Shown: piece after piece, positions 1 to 9,342 of the stretch
How positions within the stretch are numbered: position 1 is the stretch's first letter
How the letters are laid out: every line of letters starts with the position of its first letter
DNA from: Candidatus Melainabacteria bacterium
Lineage (GTDB): Bacteria; Cyanobacteriota; Vampirovibrionia; Obscuribacterales; Obscuribacteraceae
DNA length: 64,000 nucleotides
NCBI GenBank assembly: GCA_016699165.1
Contig: CP064963.1
Location: forward strand, 4,340,001-4,404,000
Direction: 5' to 3'
Translations under genes and position numbers: made by a program
The notes under the pieces: model-generated
The model's input: the letters and a program-made list of their open reading frames with translations, nothing else
Database searches by the model: none
Told to the model about the DNA's origin: nothing

Positions 1-1
1 A

Positions 2-910
2 GCGGTCGAAGATATTGGTCGCATTTCACCTGAGGATGCAGGTTTGTGGACCGATTCGCAAATTGAGCCACTAGCAAGAATAACTAGATTCATAGACGAA
101 TATGGTGGAGTACCTGCTATTCAGTTAGCGCATGCAGGCCGAAAAGCAAGTACGTATAGACCCTGGGAAAAAGAAAAAGGTTCGGTGCCAAAATCTAAAG
201 GTGGCTGGCAATCAGTAGGTCCAAGTGCAATTCCTTTTGATTCAGATTATGACACTCCCACAGAATTAAGTCTTTCTGAAATCGATAGAATCAAACAAAG
301 CTTTTTAGATGCAACTAAGCGTAGTATCAAAGGTGGATACAAATGGCTTGAACTACACGCTGCTCATGGATATCTTTGTCACAGTTTTCATTCGCCATTA
401 TCTAATCAACGAAAAGATAAATATGGCGGTTCGTTTGAAAATCGTATTAGGCTCACTTTAGAGACGGCAGAGGCTATGCGTGCAATCTGGCCCCAAGAAT
501 ATCCGATGAGTGTGCGCCTCTCGTGTACCGATTGGTACGAAGGTGGATGGACTTTAGACGAGTCAATTGAACTTGCAAAAAAATTGAAAGAATTAAAAAT
601 AGACGTAATAGATTGTAGTTCAGGTGCTGGAACACCTCTTGCAAAAATACCAGTAGGGGCAAGCTATCAGGTTCCTTTTGCCGAGGCAATTAAAAAGCAA
701 GCTGAGATTATGACCGCTGCAGTAGGCATGATTACTGAGCCGATGCAAGCAGACTCGATTATTCGAATGGGTCAAGCCGATATTATTTTATTGGCACGCG
801 AATCATTGCGTGATCCGTATTGGGCAGTGAATGCATCACGGGTGGTGCATCAAAATGACAAAATAAAGCTTCCAGATCCGTATCAGTATGCGGCTTATCC
901 TAAAGGTTAG
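2..910 (+). CDS. NADH:flavin oxidoreductase, Old Yellow Enzyme family (5' truncated by window)
   Basis: C-terminal ~302 residues of an FMN-dependent ene-reductase (NamA/YqjM-like) that would reduce activated C=C bonds with NAD(P)H in the cytoplasm. The frame is open to the first base of the window and the upstream residues (GRISPEDAG) already match the family, so the real start lies outside; the TTG at 44 is not a start. Family motifs seen: HAAHGYL (the substrate-binding His pair in YqjM), then SPLSNQRKDKYGGS and ENRIRL, and the late phosphate-binding region around TEPMQAD...GQADIILLARESLRDP. It ends 5 bases before the convergent AraC gene. The aldo/keto reductase and alcohol dehydrogenase nearby suggest a carbonyl or electrophile detoxification locus, which is inference. 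Confidence 0.93.
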   Translation, partial: AVEDIGRISPEDAGLWTDSQIEPLARITRFIDEYGGVPAIQLAHAGRKASTYRPWEKEKGSVPKSKGGWQSVGPSAIPFDSDYDTPTELSLSEIDRIKQSFLDATKRSIKGGYKWLELHAAHGYLCHSFHSPLSNQRKDKYGGSFENRIRLTLETAEAMRAIWPQEYPMSVRLSCTDWYEGGWTLDESIELAKKLKELKIDVIDCSSGAGTPLAKIPVGASYQVPFAEAIKKQAEIMTAAVGMITEPMQADSIIRMGQADIILLARESLRDPYWAVNASRVVHQNDKIKLPDPYQYAAYPKG

Positions 911-915
911 TACGT

Positions 916-1836
916 TTATTGAGCAGCTAAACTTGATTGTCTAAATCGGGCTATGTCACGCATAGGTGGGTCGCCAAACATTCTTTTATATTCTCTTGTA
1001 AATTGCGAGGCATCATCGTAACCTACTCGCACCGCCGCGGTGCTTGCATCCAAATCTTCAGTTAAGAGTAGTCGACGTGCTTCTTGCAAGCGAATTTGTT
1101 TTTGGAATTGAAGCGGACTCATCGATGTTGCAGTTTTAAAATGCTGGTGAAAACTAGATACGCTCATGCCCAGGTCGCGCGCCAAATCTTCGATACTCAA
1201 TGCTTCATTAAAATTAGAGCGCAGCTTGTGAACAGCTTTTGTAATGCGAGTAGTGTTGCCAGCAAATGTTGCCATTTGAAAGAGTCTTGGACCTTGCTCG
1301 CTTTTTAGAAGGCGATAGATTATTTCTCGTGTCACCAGGGGTGATACTATGCGAAAATCGGATGGGTTATCCAAAAGTCTGAACAATCTAATAAATGAAT
1401 CGAGCAATTCACCTTGCAATTTTCCAACTGCAATGGATTTGACGCTCGAATCGCTGCGGCCAGGAGATAATCCAGCCTCTACGCTTACAGAAGCGATTAA
1501 GGCCGGGTCAAAATCCATTTTCAGTCCCAAATAAGGCTCTGTATTGGATGCTTCAATTACCTGGCTCACAACTGGAACGTCTAATGAGCAGAGCAAATAA
1601 TTGGCAGGATCGTATCTGAAGCTGTCCTCGCCCATCTGCACAACTTTTGCGCCCTGGGCAATAATGCATATAGAAGGATTGTATTGCCCGTGAGTGGGCT
1701 GTGTCTTGCCGTAAAACTTGTAAAAATTAAGTCCTTCGGCCATTTTGTTTTGACCCTCAAGCACGCAGCTTTTGGCCAGTCGCTCGACTAATTCTTGCCT
1801 GTTTTCGGTGTCTCTATGTTCGTTTTTAGTGCTCAA
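916..1836 (-). CDS. AraC-family transcriptional regulator
   Basis: Regulator with an N-terminal AraC_N-type cupin sensor (roughly residues 25-180) and a C-terminal double helix-turn-helix AraC domain (LSIEDLARDLGMSVSSFHQHF, then VGYDDASQFTREYKRMFG). The frame opens at a TTG at 1869, but the TTG at 1836 has AAGGA seven bases upstream, so I use the shorter start (306 aa). It is divergent from the aldo/keto reductase at 1972, and the ~135 bases between them must hold both promoters. This sub-family is often found beside aldo/keto reductases and alcohol dehydrogenases, so it probably controls the 1972-4035 pair in response to an aldehyde or similar signal (inference). Confidence 0.92.
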   Translation of the reverse strand: MSTKNEHRDTENRQELVERLAKSCVLEGQNKMAEGLNFYKFYGKTQPTHGQYNPSICIIAQGAKVVQMGEDSFRYDPANYLLCSLDVPVVSQVIEASNTEPYLGLKMDFDPALIASVSVEAGLSPGRSDSSVKSIAVGKLQGELLDSFIRLFRLLDNPSDFRIVSPLVTREIIYRLLKSEQGPRLFQMATFAGNTTRITKAVHKLRSNFNEALSIEDLARDLGMSVSSFHQHFKTATSMSPLQFQKQIRLQEARRLLLTEDLDASTAAVRVGYDDASQFTREYKRMFGDPPMRDIARFRQSSLAAQ

Positions 1837-1971
1837 TCGGCATTCCTTATGGTTTGTAGAATCGTCCAATCATTCTGTAATTTTGTTATACCATACCTGG
1901 CTAAATGGGGCTAAGATTAAATTGTGAGACGGGGCGACTTGGAGTTTTATCCAAGCGGTCGAGGAGTGCTT

Positions 1972-2961
1972 ATGCAAAAACGTAATTTATCAAATTTAGA
2001 AGTTTCTGCCATTGGACTTGGCTGCATGGGAATGAGTTTCAGCTACGGACCAGCTAAAGACAAAAACGAAATGATTTCTTTGCTGAGAGATTCTGTCGAG
2101 CGTGGAGTTACATTTTTTGATACAGCCGAGGTTTATGGACCGCTAGTAAATGAAGAGTTGGTTGGCGAGGCTCTTGAACCTTATAAAGACAAAGTTGTTA
2201 TTGCCACCAAATTTGGTTTCGAGCTAGATCCTACCGGAAAAGCTAAATGGGTTGGTTTGACCTCTAAGCCGGTAGATATAAAGAAAGCGGTTGAAGGCTC
2301 ACTCAAACGTCTGCGCGTTGAAGCAATAGATTTACTGTATCAACACAGAGTGGATCCCACTGTACCTATAGAAGAGGTTGCAGGCGCGGTTAAAGAGCTA
2401 ATTCAATCTGGCAAGGTCAAACACTTTGGATTGTCTGAAGCAAGCGCTGAAACTATTCGTCGCGCTCATAGCGTTCAGCCTGTGACTGCAGTACAAAGTG
2501 AATATTCAATCTGGTGGCGCAAACCAGAAGCTTCAGTGATACCAACACTTGAAGAATTGGGCATTGGGTTTGTTCCCTATAGCCCGCTTGGTAGGGGGTT
2601 TCTAACAGGTAAGATTGAAGCCGATGCTAGTTTTGAATCCAACGATTTTAGAAGTACTCTACCTCGATTTGCACCTGATGCACTTAGTGCCAATCAAAAC
2701 GTAGTGCGCATACTTGAAGATATGGCAAAGAAGAAAGATGCCACGCCAGGTCAAATAGCTCTTGCTTGGATTTTGGCCCAAAAAAGGTGGATGGTGCCCA
2801 TTCCCGGTACTACCAAATTGAATCGATTGGAAGAAAATATTGGTGCTGCACAAGTTGAGCTGAGCACTGCAGATTTAAAAGAAATAGAAGATGCGTATTC
2901 TAAGCTAAAAGTGCTTGGAGAACGTTATCCAGAACATATTGAAGCAATGACCGGAAAATAG
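1972..2961 (+). CDS. Aldo/keto reductase
   Basis: NADPH-dependent (alpha/beta)8-barrel oxidoreductase, 329 aa, of the YhdN/AKR13-like group. The catalytic tetrad is visible: Asp and Tyr in FFDTAEVYGP, Lys in VIATKFG and His in LLYQHRVDP. The cofactor region lies near VPYSPLGRGFLTGK and VPIPGTTK. The frame is open from a GTG at 1924, but the ATG at 1972 follows GAGGAG (1961-1966) by five bases and begins at the usual family N-terminus (MQKRNLSNLEVSAIGLGCMG). It is followed after 15 bases by the alcohol dehydrogenase, so the two are probably one transcript. Substrate unknown. Confidence 0.95.
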   Translation: MQKRNLSNLEVSAIGLGCMGMSFSYGPAKDKNEMISLLRDSVERGVTFFDTAEVYGPLVNEELVGEALEPYKDKVVIATKFGFELDPTGKAKWVGLTSKPVDIKKAVEGSLKRLRVEAIDLLYQHRVDPTVPIEEVAGAVKELIQSGKVKHFGLSEASAETIRRAHSVQPVTAVQSEYSIWWRKPEASVIPTLEELGIGFVPYSPLGRGFLTGKIEADASFESNDFRSTLPRFAPDALSANQNVVRILEDMAKKKDATPGQIALAWILAQKRWMVPIPGTTKLNRLEENIGAAQVELSTADLKEIEDAYSKLKVLGERYPEHIEAMTGK

Positions 2962-2976
2962 ACTTAGGAGACAATA

Positions 2977-4035
2977 ATGATTAAGACTGCTATTAAAACT
3001 AAAGCCTATGCCGCCACCGCTCATGGTGAAGAGCTTAAACCCCTTGAGATACAACGTCGCGAACCAGGACCCAGTGATGTTTTGATTAATATCAAATTCT
3101 GTGGTGTCTGCCATTCGGACGTGCACCAAATAAAAGATGAATGGAGCAATAGTAAATATCCGATGGTGCCGGGACACGAAATTGTCGGTATTGTAGATAG
3201 AGTGGGCGATAGAGTATCCAAGTTCAAAGCCGGAGATCGAGTCGGCGTGGGCTGTATGGTGGACTCTTGCCGCGAGTGTGATTCGTGTAAAAATGATCTT
3301 GAGCAATACTGCGAAAAACGAATGGTGCTCACATATAACGATATCGAGTTAGACGACAAAACTCCAACACTTGGCGGATATTCTGAGATCATCACAGTGG
3401 ATGAGCATTTTGTTGTGCGTATACCAGAAAATTTGCCCCTAGATAAAGCGGCACCATTACTTTGTGCTGGTATCACTACTTATTCTCCACTTGTTCATTG
3501 GGGTGCAGGACCTGGTAAATCAGTTGCCATAGTCGGACTTGGTGGACTGGGACATATGGCTGTAAAACTGGCTCATGCCCTTGGTGCAGAAGTAACTGTG
3601 ATTAGTCGCAGCTATAACAAAAAAGCTGATGCTGAAGCGATGGGTGCCAAACACTATGTTGCCACTTCAGATTTTGAAGCCGCTGAAAAAGCGCAGAACA
3701 AATTTGATTTAATCATCAACACAGTTTCATCTGCTGCAGATATGAATACTTATTTGGGCATGCTTAAACGAGATGGCACAATGGTTTTAGTGGGTGCTCC
3801 AAGCGACGAATTGCCTATTCAAGCATTCAGTATTATTCCTCATCGCAAATCATTGTCCGGCTCTACCATTGGTGGCATACGCGAAACGCAAGAAATGCTC
3901 GATTTTTGCAGTAAGCACGATATAACATCGGATATTGAAGTCATTCCAATTCATGTTATCAACGATGCTTATGAGCGTTTGCTCAAAAGCGATGTACGCT
4001 ATCGTTTTGTAATTGAAATTGATTCGCTTAAATAA
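2977..4035 (+). CDS. Zinc-dependent NAD(P) alcohol dehydrogenase (cinnamyl-alcohol type)
   Basis: Medium-chain dehydrogenase of 352 aa that interconverts alcohols and aldehydes. Catalytic zinc ligands are Cys42 (CGVCHSDVH), His67-Glu68 (PGHEIVG) and Cys163. The structural zinc site is the cysteine set 98/101/104/112. The Rossmann loop GLGGLG is at 187-192. Length and motifs match the YahK/AdhC branch. Start ATG with TAGGAG upstream. It is second in a two-gene unit with the aldo/keto reductase and probably shares the AraC regulator. The stop lies one base from the convergent gene at 4037. Confidence 0.95.
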   Translation: MIKTAIKTKAYAATAHGEELKPLEIQRREPGPSDVLINIKFCGVCHSDVHQIKDEWSNSKYPMVPGHEIVGIVDRVGDRVSKFKAGDRVGVGCMVDSCRECDSCKNDLEQYCEKRMVLTYNDIELDDKTPTLGGYSEIITVDEHFVVRIPENLPLDKAAPLLCAGITTYSPLVHWGAGPGKSVAIVGLGGLGHMAVKLAHALGAEVTVISRSYNKKADAEAMGAKHYVATSDFEAAEKAQNKFDLIINTVSSAADMNTYLGMLKRDGTMVLVGAPSDELPIQAFSIIPHRKSLSGSTIGGIRETQEMLDFCSKHDITSDIEVIPIHVINDAYERLLKSDVRYRFVIEIDSLK

Positions 4036-4036
4036 A

Positions 4037-4399
4037 TCAGGTCGCTAAAGAGTTTGAGCTCGGTTTGATTTTGAATACTTTGCCTGCAATACGTTGCTGT
4101 AAGATGTTCAATCGGACCGAGTTTTCTCTTGCTTTTAAAAGTATCTCGTCTGTTTTTTCACTTGTATAAATTGAACTGCAATCTGAGCAAATCGCAATCA
4201 GTTCTTCTATTTCGTTTTGACAAGCTTGAAACAAAGCATCGCCGTATTTGGACTCCAGCCGCGTCAGCGTATTAAACTGATTGACAAATAGATTAATCTG
4301 ATTGCTCACTTCAATCTGGATATTGGGTGTCAACGTGCCATCGCACCCAGAGCGGAGCGTGTCTATCTTAGTTTTAAATTGTTCTAGAATCGTTTCCAT
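4037..4399 (-). CDS. Hypothetical alpha-helical protein
   Basis: 120-residue protein that I do not recognise. It has no signal peptide or membrane segment and is predicted mainly helical, with three Cys in the middle (near FQACQNEIEELIAICSDCS). That spacing does not match a known metal site. It sits between the alcohol dehydrogenase (convergent, one base away) and HrpB (divergent), so it is probably transcribed alone. ATG start without a clear Shine-Dalgarno sequence. No function is proposed. Confidence 0.6.
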   Translation of the reverse strand: METILEQFKTKIDTLRSGCDGTLTPNIQIEVSNQINLFVNQFNTLTRLESKYGDALFQACQNEIEELIAICSDCSSIYTSEKTDEILLKARENSVRLNILQQRIAGKVFKIKPSSNSLAT

Positions 4400-4430
4400 A
4401 ATTGTTGTAAGTATCTCACATGAGTCGGGT

Positions 4431-4436
4431 TAAAAT
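4431..4436 (+). promoter_or_regulatory. Candidate -10 box of a leaderless hrpB transcript
   Basis: TAAAAT lies six bases before the HrpB ATG at 4443, and there is no Shine-Dalgarno sequence. Transcription from this box would begin at or next to the start codon. No good -35 hexamer was found at 16-18 bases. Confidence 0.3.
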
Positions 4437-4442
4437 GTAACA

Positions 4443-6988
4443 ATGGAACGCCTGCCAATTAGCGATGTTATCCCCGAAATTGTTACTGCTTTGTCAGAGC
4501 ATAGCGCAGTAATCGTGGTTGCAGAACCTGGAGCTGGCAAGACCACTCGCGTGCCGCCAGCACTTTTAGAACTGGTAGCCAACTCTTCATCTAATGGACA
4601 AATAATCTTGCTCCAGCCCAGACGTATCGCTGCGCGTGCTGCCGCTTTTCGTATTTCAGAGGAAATGGCAACAAAAGTTGGCGATGAGGTTGGTTTTCAA
4701 GTAAGACATGAATCGCGCGCCTCAAGCAAGACCAAAATTCTTGTTTGTACAGAAGGAATATTTTTGCGCAAATTACAAGATGACCCGACTCTTTCTAACA
4801 TATCGATAATTATTTTCGACGAGTTCCACGAGCGCAACTTAGATAGCGACCTGGCTCTGGCACTTGTTCGCCAGGTGCAGTCTGAGCTTCGACCAGATTT
4901 AAAAATAGTGGTGATGTCAGCCACGCTCGAGGCAGAGCCTGTAAGTAAGTTTTTGTCTGATTGTCCGGTGGTAAAAAGTGCTGGGCGCAATTTTCCAGTT
5001 GAAATCAAATATTTGACTCATCAAGACAAAAATAGCCTGGAACAAAAAGTTGTAGATGGCATCAAGAATTGCACCAAATCTTCATCGGGACACATACTTG
5101 CATTTTTGCCGGGTGTGCGTGAAATTAAGAAAACTCAGGAGTTGCTTGAATCTTTTGCATCAGAACAAGATTTAGTAATCATGCCTCTTTATGGCGAGAT
5201 GCCACTGGAAGAGCAGAACAAAGTTTTGCACGAATCTCAAAAACGCAAAGTGGTGCTGGCAACAAATGTGGCAGAGACATCGCTCACCATAAATGGTATC
5301 ACCGCTGTCGTCGATAGTGGCATGGCGCGTGTGAACAGACTAGACTCTCGCCTGGGTTTAAATAGTCTGCAGCTAGAGCGAATATCCAAAGCGTCCGCAG
5401 AACAGAGAGCGGGGCGCGCCGGGCGTACTCAAAATGGTATGTGCTTTAGACTCTGGACAGAGCGTGAGCATCAGTCAATGGCTCTGTTCAATAGTCCTGA
5501 GATTGAGCGAGTTGAATTATCTTCGTGCGTTTTGCAGTTGTTGAATTGGGGAGAAAGAGATCTTCAGTCTTTCAATTGGTTCAGCAAACCACCTCAAAAT
5601 AGTCTTATGCGCTCTCTTGATTTACTTGAGCGAATTGATGCCACTAGTGGCGGGGCGCTCACAAAAGAGGGTCGTTTGATGGCGACTCTGCCGCTGCAAC
5701 CACGTCTTGCTCGGTTATTAATAGAAGGTACGCGTCTGGGATATGCCAGAACAGCTGCGCTATGTGCTGCACTTCTGGCTGCTAGAGACCCAATTAAGCG
5801 CCAGGACAAAGATTTATTCAATCGTGGTCCATTGCAAAAATCAAATTCAGACGTTCTCGATCGAGTGTACTTGCTTGAACAGTATCAAAAGACTGGTCTC
5901 AAAGATTCATATCTTGGCCAATTGTCGATTGGGCTTTGCAAGCAAATTTTATTCGATGCCGAACAATTAAGCAGATTGATTAAAGTTGTAGAAAAAGACA
6001 TTCAACCAGTTTTAGAAAATGTTAGTGAAGATGAAGCGTTGATGCGCGCCTTAATGACTGCTTATAGCGACCGAGTTTGTCGCCGGCGCGAGCCTGCAAA
6101 AAATACTGCTGTCATGCTTGGTGGCAGAGGCGTAAAATTAGCCGAAGAAAGTGCAGTTACTGAAGCGGATTTTTTCGTTGCGGTCGAACTTGTCGAAACA
6201 GGTAAATCAGACGCTTTAGTTCGTCAAGCTTCAGCAATCGAGCCTTCCTGGTTGGCTCAGAATCATGTGATAAATACTACTGATGTCACATTTGATTCGG
6301 CTCGATCCAAAGTGGTGGCATTTAGACGAAAGAAATTTTTCGATTTACTTTTGGAAGAATCAATTATTGCTATGCCAAAAGATCTCGATGTAGGAGCAGT
6401 ATTGGCCAATGGATTGCTAGATAATAAAATTGATTTGAGTACCCTGGTTGATGATACGAGCAAACAGTTACTTGCTCGAATAGATTGTTTGAGCAAAGCA
6501 ATTCCAGAGTTGAATTTGCCACTTTTGCCCACCCAACCCTGGCTTGAATTTTTAGATGAGTGGTGTAGTGGGATTGCGAGTTTAGATGAGTTAAAAGCTC
6601 GTTCTTTGTCGTCTATCATTCTGGGACGATTTACTTATGAGCAAATGCAAATTCTTGATAAAGAAGCACCAGAAAAATGCTTGTTCCAAGCGGTAGCCAA
6701 ATCAAATTGACTTACGAAATCGATAAACCGCCTGTGCTTGCAGCTCGCATACAAGAATTGTTTGGAATGAAAGAAACCCCTCGAATAGCTCAATCGCGAA
6801 TTGCGGTTTTGGTGCATTTACTTGCGCCTAATTATAGAGTGCAACAAATTACACCTGATTTAGGCAGTTTCTGGAAAAATACTTATGCTCAAGTTCGCAA
6901 AGATTTGAAAGCGCGTTATCCAAAACACTCATGGCCAGAAGATCCGCTTACGGCTCAAGCTGTAAGTGGAGCTAAGCGCAGAAATTAA
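4443..6988 (+). CDS. hrpB: ATP-dependent helicase HrpB, reading frame broken near the 3' end
   Basis: DEAH-box helicase of the HrpA/HrpB group. Walker A GAGKT is at residues 30-34, the DEFH box at 126-129, the motif VMSATLEAE follows, and motif VI is QRAGRAGRTQ. The first frame runs 4443-6710 (755 aa) and ends in a spurious tail. The true HrpB C-terminus (VPSGS, RIQELFG, SFWKNTY, RYPKHSWPEDP) continues from 6677 to 6988 in the -1 frame. One extra A in the A5 run at 6673-6677 would join them into a protein of ~848 aa, the usual family length. Either the sequence lacks one base, the gene is freshly mutated, or the ribosome shifts -1. The start lacks a Shine-Dalgarno sequence. The end overlaps the convergent gene at 6985 by four bases. 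Confidence 0.9.
6673..6677 (+). other. Frameshift point in hrpB (A5 run)
   Basis: The zero frame reads GAA AAA TGC here and then runs to TGA at 6708-6710. Reading the last A twice gives ATG CTT GTT CCA, which continues straight into the conserved C-terminal HrpB sequence. A six-A run restores one open frame. This is not a classical X XXY YYZ slippery heptamer, so an indel is more likely than programmed shifting. Confidence 0.85.
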
Positions 6989-7734
6989 TGAGAGTCCGAC
7001 TTCTCGGCGTTGGTTTCGTCCTTGCTGGGATCGTCAAATTCAATACCAATAGATTTTTCTATCATCCAATGCTCTTCCAATTTGGCAAATGCTGTTCTAG
7101 TCGTATCGCTGACTTTGTCTGATTCTTTAATTATGTCTGTATCTGGAATGAACTTAATTTTGTCATCTTTTTCATAGTAATAAATATGTTTGTTTACTGC
7201 TAAGAATTTTTCTTCTGGCACATCATCGTATTTATAGTCTTCAAACAAGAAAAATCTCAGCCCTTTAGTAATAGACTTTCCCGTGTCATCGTTTTCGCTG
7301 TCTTTGCCTTCTTGCTCGTAGTCAGCGCCAATATCTTGAACCTTGCATTTTTTCATTAAGTCGAGATATTTGAAGAATCTATCTCGCGATACTATCGTAT
7401 CTGGCGGGAATTCGCCCAGGATATACGGATAGAAAACCATACCGTGATATTTATCGTTATGAAAAATCCAGTTCTTTCGAATCTGACTTATTTTGTCTTC
7501 ATAAGCCATGATCGCTAACTGATGAAAATCTTTTTTGTGTTCTTTAAATAGTTTTTTTAGTTCTTCATCAGTTGGGCACGAGTCGAAATAAGGCTTATCT
7601 ACTTCGAATGCGCTTTGAAAGTAAGTTATTTTTTCTCCAAAATCTTCAGTGCCAACCATAATTGCAGCGACTACAAGCCCGCCCAAAGTCAATCCAGCAA
7701 GTACGCCTCCGATAATTAGAAGCTTTTTTTTCAC
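6985..7734 (-). CDS. Membrane-anchored hypothetical protein
   Basis: 249 aa with one N-terminal membrane helix (about residues 4-27, LLIIGGVLAGLTLGG...VVAAIM) preceded by KKK, so the rest should lie outside the cytoplasm. The remainder is charged and rich in Asp, Glu and Lys, with several Tyr and Phe (YYYEKDD). I recognise no domain. GTG start with AGGA about 11 bases upstream. The gene is convergent with hrpB (four-base overlap) and divergent from the secreted protein at 7809, so it probably stands alone. Confidence 0.7.
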   Translation of the reverse strand: MKKKLLIIGGVLAGLTLGGLVVAAIMVGTEDFGEKITYFQSAFEVDKPYFDSCPTDEELKKLFKEHKKDFHQLAIMAYEDKISQIRKNWIFHNDKYHGMVFYPYILGEFPPDTIVSRDRFFKYLDLMKKCKVQDIGADYEQEGKDSENDDTGKSITKGLRFFLFEDYKYDDVPEEKFLAVNKHIYYYEKDDKIKFIPDTDIIKESDKVSDTTRTAFAKLEEHWMIEKSIGIEFDDPSKDETNAEKSDSH

Positions 7735-7793
7735 TTCGATTTTTAGTTCCTGTTTGATTTCCAGATAATCATTATTCCCTCTTGTCTCCTTGA

Positions 7794-7799
7794 TATAAT
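7794..7799 (+). promoter_or_regulatory. Perfect TATAAT box inside a short palindrome, before a leaderless start
   Basis: TATAAT sits within the inverted repeat CTTGA-TATAA-TCAAG (7789-7803), nine bases before the GTG at 7809. No Shine-Dalgarno sequence is present and no clear -35 was found. The palindrome could also bind a regulator. Confidence 0.4.
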
Positions 7800-7808
7800 C
7801 AAGCTATC

Positions 7809-9314
7809 GTGGCATCAATTTTTAGATTAAAAAGAGCAATTTCGTCAAAACTATGCTTGTTTGCGATTCTTTTGGCAACTTGCATTTTGTCTGGCAATGT
7901 CTTGACGCCCGCATACTGTCAAGATGAATCTCGCTATGAGTTTTTCCCTTGGGAATCCTGTCTTTTGCTAACCATTGAAAGAATTGAACAATCTGGCAAG
8001 GACCAGATTTATTACGCGAATATCCGCGATGTTTTGAGAGGCAGTTTCTCAAAACGTAATCCGATATCGGTTTACGTTTTAAATATGGGTAGTGGGGGTG
8101 AAAGCCCAGCCGTTCGCCGTTTTACCCAGGGCAAGACCGTTTTGGTTGCATTCAATAGTTTGCCTCCAAACCGCTTCAGGAAGCATCTCAAAATTTATAA
8201 TGAATACTTCCCTCTGGGTGATAGAGATCAGGATCAAAGCGAAATAGACAAGCTCAAGGTGAGGTTGGCAAATTCTTCATTTCCCTATAGGGCTTGTGTA
8301 GATGCGACTATTACTAAGAATAAATTTGTCAAAAAGGGTTGCGAAGCTTGTCACCCCGGCAGAATAGATATCGAGGCAACCATAAATGAAGTTTATTTGC
8401 CTGATGCTCTTAGCCAAGCTGAATCCTCAGGCGTTCTGCAAGAAAAGACTATACCAAAGACATTTCATGCCAATTTAAAAAAAGGTCAAAAACTAAAAGC
8501 ATTTTTTTACGAAGATTTCGCCAGGCCACTGAAGAAAGGTCAGCGCTACATCTGGAAATTCAATCCGGTCTATCATGATGAAAAGGATCCAGAGCGCATA
8601 TTTTTAGGGTTGAATGGTGGCATATTCAGTGCGACAAATGAGTTAAACGAAAGCCAAATTCAAGCTTTAAACACTGAATCAAAGCGATTCGAAGAGTATT
8701 TACAAGAAGTGCGAAAGCACATGCAAGCTCAATTGGAAAAAAGTTGGACTGAAAAGCAAATTACTTCTTACATCAGTAAACCAGAATTGCGATACATTCC
8801 GCGAACACCCGGAGTGGTTGTCACCGAAGGAAATGTTTTGTCTGGTCAACTAGGAAAGGCAGTCTGGTTCTCCGGGCTCACAGACGGTAAACCATGCGGT
8901 GAGTATCAGCTGCAAGTGCACCAAGGCGGGGCTAATTTTTGGGTGCTTGACTCGGGTTATTTTAGTAATAATGTAGAAATGACTCAGACAAAATTCTGGA
9001 CAAAATACTATTTCGATATGCTAACCAAATGCGGTATCACTTACATGCGCGTTCAGAACAAGAAAGAAAACAAAGAACTAATCCCTGTGCGCGATCAAAT
9101 GTTTTTGCAAATCAATGAGCAGAATCAAATTGAAAAGATCAAATGCCGCTTGCTCAATGAAAAAATACTCGAAGCTAAAATTGACCAAGAAATGAATTTA
9201 TTTGATTTTAGAATAGATGAAACTCCAAGCCAAATCTGGCAAGAAGCTTATGATCAGAGAATAGACAACATGAATAAAGTCTGGCAAGAGACTTTGAATT
9301 ATGAAAAATGGTAG
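7809..9314 (+). CDS. Secreted hypothetical protein with a single CXXCH motif
   Basis: 501 aa. Residues ~15-38 form a hydrophobic signal segment (LCLFAILLATCIL), so export is likely. The next ~100 residues look like an all-beta domain (YYANIRDVLRG, ISVYVLNMG, KTVLVAFNSLP). Around residue 180 is GCEACHPG, which contains CEACH, the pattern used for covalent heme c, but only once and in no known cytochrome context. The C-terminal half is rich in Lys, Gln and Trp, and has no domain I know. GTG start, probably leaderless. Neighbouring genes point the other way. Confidence 0.7.
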   Translation: MASIFRLKRAISSKLCLFAILLATCILSGNVLTPAYCQDESRYEFFPWESCLLLTIERIEQSGKDQIYYANIRDVLRGSFSKRNPISVYVLNMGSGGESPAVRRFTQGKTVLVAFNSLPPNRFRKHLKIYNEYFPLGDRDQDQSEIDKLKVRLANSSFPYRACVDATITKNKFVKKGCEACHPGRIDIEATINEVYLPDALSQAESSGVLQEKTIPKTFHANLKKGQKLKAFFYEDFARPLKKGQRYIWKFNPVYHDEKDPERIFLGLNGGIFSATNELNESQIQALNTESKRFEEYLQEVRKHMQAQLEKSWTEKQITSYISKPELRYIPRTPGVVVTEGNVLSGQLGKAVWFSGLTDGKPCGEYQLQVHQGGANFWVLDSGYFSNNVEMTQTKFWTKYYFDMLTKCGITYMRVQNKKENKELIPVRDQMFLQINEQNQIEKIKCRLLNEKILEAKIDQEMNLFDFRIDETPSQIWQEAYDQRIDNMNKVWQETLNYEKW

Positions 9315-9342
9315 TTCAAGTTATAAGCTTGGATGAAATAAT

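Noticed and set aside
44..46. TTG start of the first gene
   Set aside because: The frame is open upstream and the upstream residues match the Old Yellow Enzyme family.
1940..1970. tRNA-like stretch with CCAAGCGGTCGAGG
   Set aside because: No cloverleaf can be drawn, and the region is the ribosome binding site of the aldo/keto reductase.
6673..6677. Programmed -1 frameshift site
   Set aside because: No X XXY YYZ heptamer and I see no obvious stimulatory structure; an indel explains it more simply.
6677..6988. Independent small gene of 103 aa
   Set aside because: Its sequence is the HrpB C-terminus, so it is the broken end of hrpB, not a separate gene.
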